Shown: positions 1 to 9,061, counted from the first letter of the stretch. The stretch: DNA of 64,000 bases from CAYYNP01 sp964472545 (GCA_964472545.1 CAYYNP010000001.1:1-64000); one strand, 5' to 3'. Numbers and translations are program-made. The notes: a model not told the origin generated them from the sequence alone.

Positions 1-726
1 TACTCGAAGGCGCTGAAGGGCCGCCGCGACGAAATGTACATGGCCTGTTCCTGGGAGCAGATCGAGGTCCGCCGCGAGCAGTATCGCACACTGGCGAAAC
101 TGCAGGAGACCATGGACTGGGGGCTGAAGGACGGCGGCATCGAGTACGCCGACGTCTGGCGGATTACGTGCCACGAAAAGAGCAGCCGCCATAGCGACGC
201 CGAGATGGACGTCGTCATGCAGGCTCTGGAGTGGGCCCGCAAGACCGGCCGCGCCCGCTTCGTGGGCATTTCGTCGCACGACCGACCGCACATCAAGCGG
301 ATGATTGAAACCTATCCCGAGATCATGGACGTCGTCTGCACGCCCTACACGGCCAAGACCAAAGTGCAGACCGACGAGAGCGGCCTCTGGGCCACGATGC
401 AGAAGCACGACGTGGGCTGGTTCGGTATCAAGCCGTTTGCCAGCAACTCGGTCTTCGAGGGCGACAGCTCGCCGGACAGCCCCACGGCCGAAAAGGACAA
501 CCGCATCGCTCGACTGGCCATCCGCTACATCCTCTGCAACCCGGCCATCACGGCCCCCATCCCCGGGCTGATCACGCCGCAGCAGGTCGACAACGTCGCC
601 TTGGCGGTGAAGGAGCGCCGCGAACTCGACGTCCAGGAGAAGGCCGAGTTGGAAGAGGCCATGGACGAAGCCTGGGCCAAGCTGCCGTACCACTACCAGT
701 GGTTGAAGGATTGGGAGTACGTGTAG
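1..726 (+). CDS. Aldo/keto reductase family protein, 5' partial
   Basis: The reading frame is open from base 1, so the N-terminus lies outside the window; 241 residues remain. The segment EYADVWRITCHE followed by an ALEWARKTGRARFVGISSHD stretch is the middle of an AKR barrel (the strand carrying the family's conserved His, then the GKxRxIGxS-like strand). The C-terminal part, ILCNPAITAPIPGL then a helix, matches the NADPH-binding end of the family. Such enzymes reduce carbonyls with NADPH; planctomycete members are often Tat-exported, but the start is not visible. The Asp/Tyr and most of the N-terminal catalytic residues are outside the window. Substrate unknown. It may belong with the sugar-oxidation genes downstream on the other strand, which is inference. 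Confidence 0.85.
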   Translation, partial: YSKALKGRRDEMYMACSWEQIEVRREQYRTLAKLQETMDWGLKDGGIEYADVWRITCHEKSSRHSDAEMDVVMQALEWARKTGRARFVGISSHDRPHIKRMIETYPEIMDVVCTPYTAKTKVQTDESGLWATMQKHDVGWFGIKPFASNSVFEGDSSPDSPTAEKDNRIARLAIRYILCNPAITAPIPGLITPQQVDNVALAVKERRELDVQEKAELEEAMDEAWAKLPYHYQWLKDWEYV

Positions 727-788
727 TACGCGGCAAAACGTATGACTTGGCCGTTGGGTGGCTAAAGCGGAGCGGGGTGGCTGGGGGG

Positions 789-1136
789 CTATGTTTGCCG
801 CCGGCCTTGCCTATTTCCATCTTGCCAACCTCGCCTATAGGCTCGAAGAGACGCCCATATGGACGCCGGGACCGCCAGAATCGCTGTGGTCTCCCCGATG
901 GGAGTGAATTGGTCGGGTTCCACGAACTCGTGAAGCAGGAGTACCGCCAATACGAGGATTGCTACTGGCAGTGAGAGCAGCCTCAAGCTCATAGGCACCG
1001 TCCAGAAGGACAATCGTGGTAGGCCACTGACATCGACCTGCCGAATCGACGTCGGTGCGTTCGTGTCCGCTCCTACCTCGGCTCCGTCATTCTCAAGCCC
1101 CTTGAGAAAGTCATCGGCGTCCTCGTTTGCCATCAT
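789..1136 (-). CDS. Small membrane protein of unknown function
   Basis: 115 residues. An upstream extension of the frame exists, but an AGGAGGGA Shine-Dalgarno sequence lies about 7 bases before the ATG at 1136, which decides the start. The first ~45 residues are acidic and soluble (NEDADDFLKGLENDGAEV). One clear transmembrane segment follows (LRLLSLPVAILVLAVLLL), then a weaker hydrophobic stretch (TTAILAVPASIWASL) and a basic tail (RAYRRGWQDGNRQGRRQ), suggesting a hairpin with cytoplasmic ends. I do not recognise the family. It converges with the aldo/keto reductase gene. Confidence 0.7.
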   Translation of the reverse strand: MMANEDADDFLKGLENDGAEVGADTNAPTSIRQVDVSGLPRLSFWTVPMSLRLLSLPVAILVLAVLLLHEFVEPDQFTPIGETTAILAVPASIWASLRAYRRGWQDGNRQGRRQT

Positions 1137-1209
1137 ACCGTCCCTCCTGATTTGTCGATTCCTGTGAGCTAACCGGGGATTCTCGCGAGATTGCCGCAAC
1201 CACCCTCCC

Positions 1210-1246
1210 ACCTACTGTCTACTGCATACTGCCTACCGCCTACTAC
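1210..1246. repeat. Degenerate heptamer tandem array
   Basis: Read on the minus strand, this is about five consecutive 7-base units of the type GTAGGCG, GTAGGCA, GTATGCA, GTAGACA, GTAGGTG. It overlaps the stop codon of the HEAT/DUF1080 gene (TAG at 1243-1245). A very similar array lies at 36240-36271, also directly 3' of a stop codon. Confidence 0.7.
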
Positions 1247-3888
1247 CCACCCCTTCCTCCTCCCAACTCCCGAATCCGCAGATTGCGATACGCCGCCTCC
1301 CCGGGACGATTCGCCTGAACCTGCAGGGCGATGATCCCTCTGACGGGGATACTCGCATCTTGCTCCGTATAATCGACCGTCTGCACGCCGTTGATCCAGA
1401 GTTGAATCTGCCGGCCTTCGCAGCGGATGCGATAGTCGTTGAACTCGCCGGCTCGCAGCGGCTTCTCGCGCGGCTCGACCACGGAGGCAGCCAACACGCG
1501 GTTGCGGCGAGCTTCGTCGTAGAGGCAACCCCACCAGCCCGCTCCCAGATCGGCCTGATAGCCGGCGGCGACGCCACTCTGCGGATCGCGCTTCGAACGC
1601 AGGTTGACGCCGCCGTTGACGTTCGCGCCGGTGAGCTTGAATTGCAGACGCAACTCGAAGTCGCCGTACTGCTTCTGGGTGCAGATGAAGTCGTTGCCGC
1701 GGCCGATCGCCCGGTTGGCGTCGCCACCGACGATCGCCCCGTCGGCCACGCGAAACACGCCCTGGCCGCCTTCCCAGCCGTCGAGGCCCACCCCGTCGAA
1801 AAGCGGCGTGAATTCCGATTCCTCGCGGCGTTGCTCGGCCAATTCATGTGCCCGGGCGAGTTCACGTTGGATCTCTTGTCGCAATGCCGGATCGTCGGTC
1901 AGATCAAGTACGCCGTGTAGGGCTTTCTCGGTTGCCTCGGGCGCTCGCACGACCACGCCGGCCGCCATGCCGACGATCGCCACACAGGCCGGCTGCCGCA
2001 ATTCTTCGTCGTCCAACAGCGACACGGCCAGGGCCAGCCCCTCGGGCGTTGGATACCGCCGCAGAACCTCGAACACCAGCACCTTGTCGGCATTGCGGCC
2101 GGCGATGGCCAACGTATTGCGACATACGGCCAGTCGCTCCGCCGCCGTCATATCAAGCTGCCGGGCGACGCGCACGTAGCCGCGCACCGCACGCACGCGG
2201 TACTTTTCAGACGTGAGCGTCCGGGCCAGATCGAGCAAGGCCGGGGCGGCGTCGGCGGTGGCCCATTGCCCGAGCAATCGCGTAGCGGCGTCTTGCAGCG
2301 CGTCGTCGTCGGTGCGCGCGGCGGCGGCAACCGTCTTCAAGGCAGTCGTGCCGCCCACGGCGGTGAGTTGTTCGAGAAGGAAGACTTGCTCGACGACCGT
2401 TGCTTCGGAAGCTGCCGCGGTCAGCCGCTGGGCACACGCCTCTTGCGGCATTCGCAGACAGGCCGCCTTGAGTGCCGTTTCCGCGGTGGAAAAGTCGTCC
2501 GAGCCGATCGTGTCGGCCGCTACGTCGATGAACTCCGGAAGATCGGCGATTTGGACCGTGGCTCCCAACGCACGAATGGCCGCTTGTCGGATGAATGCTT
2601 CGGAGGCGCCTGCCAGCTTCAACAACGCCGGCGTGGCCGAGGTGATCCGCCGCCCGGCCGCCATGTCGACGGCCATTTGCCGCGTCTTCGGGTCGTCGGC
2701 GTCGAGCAATTCCACGATTGCCGCGTTGATCTCGTCGCTCTCGAGCACCGCCAACGTGGACCGGGCCGCCGTGGCGATGCGCTCGTCGGACTCCGCGGCG
2801 GCACCGAGCAGCACGGCCACGACCGAGGCGTCGCCCAGTGTGGCCAACGCCCGCAGCGCCTCGACGCGAACCTCCGTCTCGCCGGCACGCGCCGCTTCGG
2901 CGACCAACGGCAGTGCTGCCTCGTCGCCCAACTCGCCCAGCACGATCAACAACAACGCCTTCCGCTGGGAAGATTGCGCCGAGAACCGAGGGATCAACTG
3001 CCGCGACACGGCCGTTTTGGCCTCCAACTGCCGGGCGGCCTGCAATGCCAGCCGGAAACGGGCGTCGTCGTCGGACTCGACGAGTTTGCCGATTAGCGCC
3101 GCCCCGTTCTTGCCTTGGATGAGGATCGTGCGGTAGATGGCCGCCCGATGAACGTGATCCGGTAGATCGGTACGTTGCAGGGCGTCGCAAAGCACGATGG
3201 CCGTCTTCGGCTCGCCCTCAGCCGCGAGCCGCTCCGCGCAGATCAAGCAGGCGTTGCCCAAGGCGGGGCGGCGGTCCGGCTCGGCTTTGGCAAGGCTCTG
3301 CTGCAACAGTTCGGCCGTTCGTGGCGTGCCAATCTGGCCGAGCGTGCGGGCGGCCGCCGCTGCGACCTTTGCATCATCGCCGTCGAGCAAGGGCACGACC
3401 ACGTCGATCGCCGCCTCATCGCGCCGCGTGCCGATCGAGCCAAGTACGCCGATGAGCATCTCGCCGTCAAGCTGCCCGGCCGCCTCACGCAGCGCCGCGC
3501 CGGCCGCCGCGTCCGGAATCCCTTCCAAAGCACAACGGGCGTAGCAGGCGAGTTGTTCGTCGTCGAGCAGCTTCGCCAACGCAGGCACGGCCCGCGCGTC
3601 GCCCGCGCGGGCCAGTTGCTCACACGCCCGGGCCTTGTCGAAGACGGTGGCGTCGGAGGCCAGCGTGGCGGCCAGTTGTACAACCTGCGGCGGCTGGGCC
3701 GGTTCTTGGCCAAGCAACACAGTTGGCAGGATGGTCGCGAGGCTTGCGGCGTATAGTACGGCGTATAGTACGGCGTATAGTAGTCGTCTCGCTCCGCGAG
3801 ACGATATGACATCTCGCGGAGCGAGACGACTACTATACGGCGTTCTGGCCAAGCCGAGCACAGATCGAACGGTCGTCATGCAGCGCAT
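1243..3888 (-). CDS. Secreted HEAT-repeat protein with C-terminal DUF1080 domain
   Basis: 881 residues, starting at the ATG at 3888 (AAAGGAA seven bases upstream; a GTG one codon earlier is possible). Residues ~75-680 are alpha-helical HEAT/PBS-like repeats (for example DARAVPALAKLLDDEQ, VAAAAARTLGQIGTPRTAELL). Residues ~690-875 are a DUF1080/3-keto-disaccharide hydrolase domain (FTPLFDGVGLDGWEG, ANVNGGVNLRSKRDP, NDYRIRCEGRQIQLWINGV). DUF1080 proteins are known to cleave 3-keto-glycosides made by Gfo/Idh/MocA oxidoreductases, and such an oxidoreductase lies 27 bases upstream in the same operon, so the pair probably oxidises and cleaves a glycoside. The signal peptide is odd: a 99-base palindromic insert separates VRSVLGLA from ASLATILPTVLLGQ. 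Substrate is unknown. Confidence 0.9.
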   Translation of the reverse strand: MRCMTTVRSVLGLARTPYSSRLAPRDVISSRGARRLLYAVLYAVLYAASLATILPTVLLGQEPAQPPQVVQLAATLASDATVFDKARACEQLARAGDARAVPALAKLLDDEQLACYARCALEGIPDAAAGAALREAAGQLDGEMLIGVLGSIGTRRDEAAIDVVVPLLDGDDAKVAAAAARTLGQIGTPRTAELLQQSLAKAEPDRRPALGNACLICAERLAAEGEPKTAIVLCDALQRTDLPDHVHRAAIYRTILIQGKNGAALIGKLVESDDDARFRLALQAARQLEAKTAVSRQLIPRFSAQSSQRKALLLIVLGELGDEAALPLVAEAARAGETEVRVEALRALATLGDASVVAVLLGAAAESDERIATAARSTLAVLESDEINAAIVELLDADDPKTRQMAVDMAAGRRITSATPALLKLAGASEAFIRQAAIRALGATVQIADLPEFIDVAADTIGSDDFSTAETALKAACLRMPQEACAQRLTAAASEATVVEQVFLLEQLTAVGGTTALKTVAAAARTDDDALQDAATRLLGQWATADAAPALLDLARTLTSEKYRVRAVRGYVRVARQLDMTAAERLAVCRNTLAIAGRNADKVLVFEVLRRYPTPEGLALAVSLLDDEELRQPACVAIVGMAAGVVVRAPEATEKALHGVLDLTDDPALRQEIQRELARAHELAEQRREESEFTPLFDGVGLDGWEGGQGVFRVADGAIVGGDANRAIGRGNDFICTQKQYGDFELRLQFKLTGANVNGGVNLRSKRDPQSGVAAGYQADLGAGWWGCLYDEARRNRVLAASVVEPREKPLRAGEFNDYRIRCEGRQIQLWINGVQTVDYTEQDASIPVRGIIALQVQANRPGEAAYRNLRIRELGGGRGG
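3747..3839. repeat. In-frame palindromic element with 12-bp tandem repeats inside a signal-peptide region
   Basis: Three copies of the 12-mer CGGCGTATAGTA occupy 3747-3782; on the coding strand they encode a YAVL repeat. They run into a 28-bp perfect inverted repeat (3774-3801 and 3812-3839) around a 10-base loop. The core GTCTCGCTCCGCGAGAC recurs at 45752-45806, showing a repeat family. The whole insert is read through in frame by the HEAT/DUF1080 gene. Confidence 0.9.
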
Positions 3889-3915
3889 CACAGATTCCTT
3901 TGTTCTCGTTTCACG

Positions 3916-5196
3916 TCAAACGGCCCACGGCTCGCGCATCGCCCGGGAGCGCATCCGGTTCGCCTCGTCGTCGCCGAGGAATTCCTCTTTGGCGTGATCG
4001 AAGCGGAGCTTGCGGCCGAGTTTCCAGGCGATGGCGGCCGCGTGGCAGGCGATGTGCGACTTGCGCATCACGTCGGCGTTGGCGGCGGTCGTGCCGCGCG
4101 ATTTCACGCAGTTGAGAAAGTCGCGGACATGGGTGTCGGTGGCCGTCCCGCGTATCGTGGGAGCCGGCAACTCCGCCCGCAGCGAATCGAGCGAAACGGC
4201 AATTCGGCCGGTATCGCCCGTCTCGACCCAGCCTTCGTCGCCCTCGAAACGCACCGGACAAGTGCCCAATCCCAGCCAGCCGGTGCGGCGAAGGATCAGT
4301 TTCACGCCGTCGGCATAGCGGCAGGCGATCGCGTTGTCGCCCTCGACTGCCAGCGGTTCGTATTCGATCGGCACCGTTCCGTCGGCCCCGGCTGCCGCCT
4401 GGCAGAGGTCCAACGTGTGGGCACCCCAGTCGAGCAGGCGGGCGCCGGAGTCGAAGTCGTAGTAGCCGCGCCAACCGCCGTCGACGTACGCCCGATTGTA
4501 CGGCCGCCAGGGCGCCGGGCCGAGCCACATATCCCAATCGATCACCTCGCGCGGCGGCTCGGGTTGGGCGGGCAGCCAGCCGTAGTTGTCGCTAAGCTGG
4601 TAGATCGAGGCGTGCAGCGTGTGCAAATTGCCGAGGCGTCCGGTTTGGGCCAGCTTGATCGCGTGGATGAAGTTCGAGATGCTGCGGCGTTGCGTGCCGG
4701 CCTGAAAGACGCGGCCCGTACGGCGGATGCAATCGGCCAGGCGCCGGGCCAAGTCGATCGAGATGGCACACGGCTTCTCCGAATAGACGTCCTTGCCGGC
4801 CTCGGCCGCCAGGATCGAGGCCGGGGCGTGCCAGCGGTCGCCGGTGGCGATCAACACGGCGTCGATATCGTCGCGCTGTAGCAACTCGCGGAAATCGCGA
4901 TACGTGGCACACTTGTCGTTGCCGTTGCGCTGGTCGGCCATCGCCTTGACGACCTGGCGGCGGTCGGCCCGCACGTCGGCGATGGCCACGAACCGTACGT
5001 CGGGCTGCGGCAGCATGGTGCTGAGCACGTATCCGCCACGGTTGCGAATGCCGATGCCGCCCAGCAGGATCCGCTCGCTGGGGGCAACGATGCCGTCGCG
5101 GCCGGAAGCCGAGGCGGGGAGGAGCCACGGGGCCGTGACCGTGGCAGCAGCGGCTTTCAGGAAACGTCGCCGGGGGGTGGGAGTCTTCGTTCTCAC
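3916..5196 (-). CDS. Gfo/Idh/MocA family oxidoreductase, Tat-exported
   Basis: 426 residues from a GTG at 5196, chosen because GAAGGAGA lies about 6 bases upstream; a longer frame would start inside the neighbouring palindromic element. Twin-arginine signal PRRRFLKAAAATVTAPWLL, then a Rossmann fold (ILLGGIGIRNRGG, VRFVAIADV) and the family motif SEKPCAISIDLARRLADC with the EKP lysine. The C-terminal half carries the substrate-binding alpha/beta domain (GGWRGYYDFDSGARLLDWGAHTLDL). NAD(P)-dependent sugar or polyol oxidoreductase acting outside the cytoplasm. It is the first gene of a two-gene operon with the HEAT/DUF1080 protein, consistent with forming a 3-keto sugar for that protein. Specific substrate not deducible. 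Confidence 0.9.
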   Translation of the reverse strand: MRTKTPTPRRRFLKAAAATVTAPWLLPASASGRDGIVAPSERILLGGIGIRNRGGYVLSTMLPQPDVRFVAIADVRADRRQVVKAMADQRNGNDKCATYRDFRELLQRDDIDAVLIATGDRWHAPASILAAEAGKDVYSEKPCAISIDLARRLADCIRRTGRVFQAGTQRRSISNFIHAIKLAQTGRLGNLHTLHASIYQLSDNYGWLPAQPEPPREVIDWDMWLGPAPWRPYNRAYVDGGWRGYYDFDSGARLLDWGAHTLDLCQAAAGADGTVPIEYEPLAVEGDNAIACRYADGVKLILRRTGWLGLGTCPVRFEGDEGWVETGDTGRIAVSLDSLRAELPAPTIRGTATDTHVRDFLNCVKSRGTTAANADVMRKSHIACHAAAIAWKLGRKLRFDHAKEEFLGDDEANRMRSRAMREPWAV

Positions 5197-5211
5197 GGGC
5201 TTCTCCTTCGA

Positions 5212-5294
5212 CCGTTTAGCAGCCGCCGGCACGGCGGCTTTGTCGGCGCAGTGTACACCAGAATCACGCTGCCGTGCCGGCGGCGGCTAAACGG
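5212..5294. repeat. GTTTAGC-type ~80-bp inverted-repeat element, copy 1
   Basis: Left end CCGTTTAGCAGCCGCCGGCA and right end TGCCGGCGGCGGCTAAACGG are inverted copies around ~40 bases of unrelated sequence. Same family as 7701-7781 and 14405-14485. It lies upstream of the Gfo/Idh gene and overlaps only the rejected longer start of that gene. Confidence 0.85.
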
Positions 5295-5397
5295 CTCATC
5301 GTCAACGTCAAGAGGGAATCCAGTATTCGACACACCGTTCACACGGAACGCACCAGGTACCGATACAACCGCAGCGTACTGCTCTCGCACCGGCGAG

Positions 5398-7659
5398 TCA
5401 ATCCGCCGCCGGCCCCGGCGGGAGATTCTCCTTCAGATAGCGCGTGAGCAACTCGCGAAGATGCCGCGTGGTGCCGGCGCCCTCGCGGATCGAGTGCGAG
5501 CGATTCGGATAGGCCATCATCGTGAACGGCTTGTTGTGGCGGATCAACTCGTTGATCAACAGCTCGGTCGTTTGATAGTGGCAATTGTCGTCGCCCGTGC
5601 CGTGGACCAGCAGCAGGTTGCCCTCGAGTTGATGGGCAAAGTTGATCGGCGAGCCCTGATAGAAGCCCTCGGCGTTGTCGTCCGGCAGGCCCATGTAGCG
5701 CTCCTGGTAGATCGTGTCGTAGTAACGCTGATTGGGCACGGGGGCCACGGACATGGCCGTGCGGTAGAGGTCGGGGTACTTGAAAATCGCGTTGAGGCTC
5801 ATCGATCCCCCGCCGCTCCAGCCCCAGACGCCAATCCGCTCGGTGTCGATGTAGGGCCGCTCGGCGATCAACTTGCGGATGGCGGCGGCCTGGTCCTTCG
5901 GCGCAATCACGCCGACCTGGCGATAGACCGATTTGCGCCACGCCCGGCCGCGCGGGGCAGGCGTGCCGCGGTTGTCGATGCTGATCACCAGATAACCTTG
6001 CTGGGCCAGCATCAAGTGCCACAGATAGCCGCTGCCGCCGTAGCGGTCGAGCACGGTTTGGCCGGCCGGCTCGCCGTAGACGTAGACCAGCAGCGGGTAT
6101 TTCTTGTTGGGATCGAAACTGTGTGGCTTGATGCACCAACCGTCCAGCAACACGCCGTCGCCGATGTCGACGCGGAAGAACTCCGAGGGCCGCCGCTTCA
6201 GCTTGGCCAGTTTCTCCAGCAGCCCTTTGTTGTCGGCCATCACCCGCACACTCTCGTGCTTCGGCAGGCTCACCATTTCGGTCGGCCCCGGCGTATCGAA
6301 CGATGAACGGCTGTGGATCGCCCAACGGCCGTTTGGCGAGATCTCGTAGCGATGGCTGCCGGGTTGATCGGCCGGCGTGAGGCGTGTGAGGCCCTTTCCG
6401 TCGAGTCCCACGCTGTAGAGATAACGTTGCGTGGGATTGTCGGGCGAGGCGAGGAAGTAGAGACACTCCCGTTCTTCGTCGACGTGCAGCAACTCGATCA
6501 CGTCGAACTCGCCCGGCGTGGCCAGTTCGACCTGCTTGCCGTCGCGAGAGACGAGATAGACGTGTCGCCAGCCGTCGCGTTCGCTGAGCCAGGTGAAGCG
6601 CTGGCCGTCGTCGAACCAGACGGGATTCTGCACACGAAGCCAGGCGTCGTCCGTTTCGGTGAGGATCGTTTCGACCTCGCCGCTGCGGGCCTCGGCCAGC
6701 ATCACGCGATTGGTGTTCTGCAGCCGATTGAGTTGCTGGATGACGAGCTGTTGCGACCCGGTCGCCCACTCCATCCGCGCGATGTAGTGGTTGCGAGGAT
6801 CGCCGGACACGTTCATCCATCGCGTATCACCGCCCTCGACGCTCACCACGCCTACGCGGCAGGACGCGTTCTGCTGGCCGACCTTGGGATACTCGAACGG
6901 AATCGTGCGGGGATAGAGCCCGTCGGTATTGTTGATCATCGTGAACACCCGCACGCCGGTGGTGTCGAACTGCCAGTAGGCGATCGACTTGCCGTCGGGG
7001 CTCCAACGAAACGCGTCGCGCAGCGAGAGTTCCTCTTCGTAGACCCAGTCGGAGGTACCGTTGATCAGCGACTCGCCGCCGTCGGTGGTCAACGGCTTGA
7101 CGCCGCCGTCGCGAAGGTCTTCGACGTAGAGATTCCGCTCGCGGACGTAGGCCGCGTGGCGTCCGGTGGGCGAGAGCTTGGCGAACATCAACGTCGACGA
7201 TTTCGCATCGCCGCCGAGCTTCTTCAGTTCGTGACTCGTGCGATCGAGCACCCAGTAGTCGCCCCGCGTATTGCGGCGCCAGACGCGTTTCGAGTTGGTG
7301 TAGATCAACAGCAGGGTTCGGTTTTCGGAGAGCGTATAGCCGTCGATCTCAAGCGGCGAGGTTTCGCCCGGAGGGACCAGTCGCGTGGCGGGGATCAGCA
7401 CCGTCGGTTCGCCGGTCTTCGGATCGCGGCAGACCAGATCGCGTCCGCCGCCGGGGCCTTCGGCGTCTTGCCATTCGATCAGGCCCGAGCCGCCCGGCAG
7501 CCAACGGCCGGAAGCCGATTCGCTGTGAAACTCGCCGGAGCCGTAGATCCTGGCCACGGTCAATAGCGACGGGTCGTCCTTCGCTTCCGCAGCGAATGAG
7601 CGGGTGGCACATAGAATCGTCAGCAGGGCAAATGTGAAACGCAGTGGGGTTCTCATCAT
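5398..7659 (-). CDS. Secreted dipeptidyl-peptidase IV family serine peptidase (S9B)
   Basis: 753 residues with a signal peptide (MMRTPLRFTFALLTILCATRSFAA). Residues ~30-480 form the beta-propeller (DPPIV_N: SPTGRHAAYVRERNLYVEDL, DAFRWSPDGKSIAYWQFD). Residues ~490-750 are the alpha/beta-hydrolase domain with the triad Ser615 (GWSGGGS), Asp690 (GTGDDN) and His722 (NRSHSI). It removes dipeptides, usually X-Pro or X-Ala, from peptides in the periplasm or outside. Length matches bacterial DPP IV. Two ATGs stand at the start (7659 and 7656); no strong Shine-Dalgarno sequence separates them. It stands alone, flanked by GTTTAGC elements on both sides. Confidence 0.95.
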   Translation of the reverse strand: MMRTPLRFTFALLTILCATRSFAAEAKDDPSLLTVARIYGSGEFHSESASGRWLPGGSGLIEWQDAEGPGGGRDLVCRDPKTGEPTVLIPATRLVPPGETSPLEIDGYTLSENRTLLLIYTNSKRVWRRNTRGDYWVLDRTSHELKKLGGDAKSSTLMFAKLSPTGRHAAYVRERNLYVEDLRDGGVKPLTTDGGESLINGTSDWVYEEELSLRDAFRWSPDGKSIAYWQFDTTGVRVFTMINNTDGLYPRTIPFEYPKVGQQNASCRVGVVSVEGGDTRWMNVSGDPRNHYIARMEWATGSQQLVIQQLNRLQNTNRVMLAEARSGEVETILTETDDAWLRVQNPVWFDDGQRFTWLSERDGWRHVYLVSRDGKQVELATPGEFDVIELLHVDEERECLYFLASPDNPTQRYLYSVGLDGKGLTRLTPADQPGSHRYEISPNGRWAIHSRSSFDTPGPTEMVSLPKHESVRVMADNKGLLEKLAKLKRRPSEFFRVDIGDGVLLDGWCIKPHSFDPNKKYPLLVYVYGEPAGQTVLDRYGGSGYLWHLMLAQQGYLVISIDNRGTPAPRGRAWRKSVYRQVGVIAPKDQAAAIRKLIAERPYIDTERIGVWGWSGGGSMSLNAIFKYPDLYRTAMSVAPVPNQRYYDTIYQERYMGLPDDNAEGFYQGSPINFAHQLEGNLLLVHGTGDDNCHYQTTELLINELIRHNKPFTMMAYPNRSHSIREGAGTTRHLRELLTRYLKENLPPGPAAD

Positions 7660-7700
7660 TGATGCTCGCTATTCACGCTCGTTCGGTGGATGGTCTTCTT

Positions 7701-7781
7701 CGTTTAGCCGCCGCCGGCACGGCGGCGCGACGTTGAAGTAGATCAAGTACGTCACGCCGCCGTGCCGGCGGCGGCTAAACG
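7701..7781. repeat. GTTTAGC-type ~80-bp inverted-repeat element, copy 2
   Basis: Ends CGTTTAGCCGCCGCCGGCAC and GTGCCGGCGGCGGCTAAACG are near-perfect inverted copies of 20+ bases; the middle (~40 bases) differs from copy 1. It sits in the divergent gap between the DPP IV and M24 genes, upstream of both. Confidence 0.9.
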
Positions 7782-7897
7782 GTCAATCGCCGACCCGGAC
7801 GGTGGCAAACACCATTATGCTCACCGCCGGGTGCCTTTTCAACCAACGTGAAGCTGTTACAATCGGGCGTTGACCCCTCGGACCGAAAGGACGAACC

Positions 7898-9061
7898 ATG
7901 CCCGACGCAACGACCGCCCGGCTGATGGCCGGCATTCCGGAAATCAACAGCACGCTCTACTGGAAGATACGATTCTTGGTGGGCGACCCGGTGGCCTACA
8001 TGGAACTGCCCGGCAGTGACGGTCCCGGCAAGTCCGTGCTCTTGCTGCGGGATATCGAGATGGATCGAGCACGCCGCCACGCCCGGGCCGATCTGGTCGG
8101 GTGTCCGGCCGACTACACGCCCGACGGCGGCCTCTCCGGCGACCGCGAGACGGCCACGGCCCAGGCCGCGGCTGAGTGTCTTCGCCGGGCGGGTGCCCAG
8201 CGCGTGGTGGCCGACCGCACGCTGCCGCTGATCTTTGCCGACCTGATCGGCAAAGCGGGCATCGCCGTCGACTGCGACCGGGAGATGTTCGTGCTCGAAC
8301 GCCGCAGCAAGGACGACGAAGAGATCGCCCACCTTCGCGAGGCCCAGGGCATGACCGAAGACGCCATCCGCATGGCCTGCGAGATGATCGCCAAGGCCGA
8401 CGCCCGCGAGGACGGCGTGTTGCTGGTGGATGATACGCCGCTGACGTCCGAACGCGTCCGTGCGGCGGTCGACCATTGGCTGATGGATCGTGGCTACGTC
8501 AACCCGACCTCGATCATCGCCGGCGGTCCACAGGGGGCCGATTGCCACGACCACGGTGCCGGCGAGTTGAAGACCGGCCAGCCGGTGATCATCGACGTCT
8601 TTCCCCGCAGCCGGAAAACGCGCTTCAACGGCGACTGCACGCGCACGGTCGTCCACGGCGAGGTGTCCGATGAATTGACCCGAATGAACGCCGCCGTACG
8701 CCAGGCCAAGGCCGCCGCCACGGCCGCCGCAAAGCCCGGCGTGACCGGCGAGGCCGTACACGACGCGACCGTGGCCGCGATCAAGGCTGCGGGCTATGCA
8801 TTCGGCCTGCCGGCCGACGACGCCCCGGATACGTATTGTGCGCTAACCCACGGCACCGGCCACGGCGTGGGGCTCGACGTCCACGAGCCGCCGCTGTTGG
8901 ATCGCAACGGACCACCGTTGGTCCTCAACGAAGCGGTTACCATCGAGCCCGGGCTCTACAGCAAGGCGATCGGCGGCGTCCGCGTAGAAGACATCATCAT
9001 CGTCACCGACAACGGCGGCGAGAGTCTCAATCGGCTGCCCGAGGGGTTGAGTTGGGTGTAA
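7898..9061 (+). CDS. M24 family metallopeptidase (Xaa-Pro aminopeptidase-like)
   Basis: 387 residues; AAAGGA lies 7 bases before the ATG. The N-terminal ~165 residues resemble the creatinase N-domain and the rest is the pita-bread catalytic fold. The five metal ligands can be assigned: Asp233 (IIDVFPRS), Asp246 (NGDCTR), His322 (HGTGHGVGLDVHE), Glu350 (TIEPGLY) and Glu364 (RVEDII). The spacing between the two Asp residues (13) is slightly longer than usual. No signal peptide, so probably cytoplasmic, cleaving X-Pro or related peptides. Together with the DPP IV-like peptidase it would complete breakdown of proline-containing peptides (inference). Confidence 0.9.
   Translation: MPDATTARLMAGIPEINSTLYWKIRFLVGDPVAYMELPGSDGPGKSVLLLRDIEMDRARRHARADLVGCPADYTPDGGLSGDRETATAQAAAECLRRAGAQRVVADRTLPLIFADLIGKAGIAVDCDREMFVLERRSKDDEEIAHLREAQGMTEDAIRMACEMIAKADAREDGVLLVDDTPLTSERVRAAVDHWLMDRGYVNPTSIIAGGPQGADCHDHGAGELKTGQPVIIDVFPRSRKTRFNGDCTRTVVHGEVSDELTRMNAAVRQAKAAATAAAKPGVTGEAVHDATVAAIKAAGYAFGLPADDAPDTYCALTHGTGHGVGLDVHEPPLLDRNGPPLVLNEAVTIEPGLYSKAIGGVRVEDIIIVTDNGGESLNRLPEGLSWV

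Noticed and set aside
775..786. GGGTGGCTGGGG resembling an end of the 40780 element
   Set aside because: Only one 12-base end is present and no inverted partner was found, so it may be chance or a decayed remnant.
7840..7897. Possible promoter before the M24 gene (TACAAT at ~7858)
   Set aside because: The -10-like box is good, but no acceptable -35 box stands at 16-18 bases.
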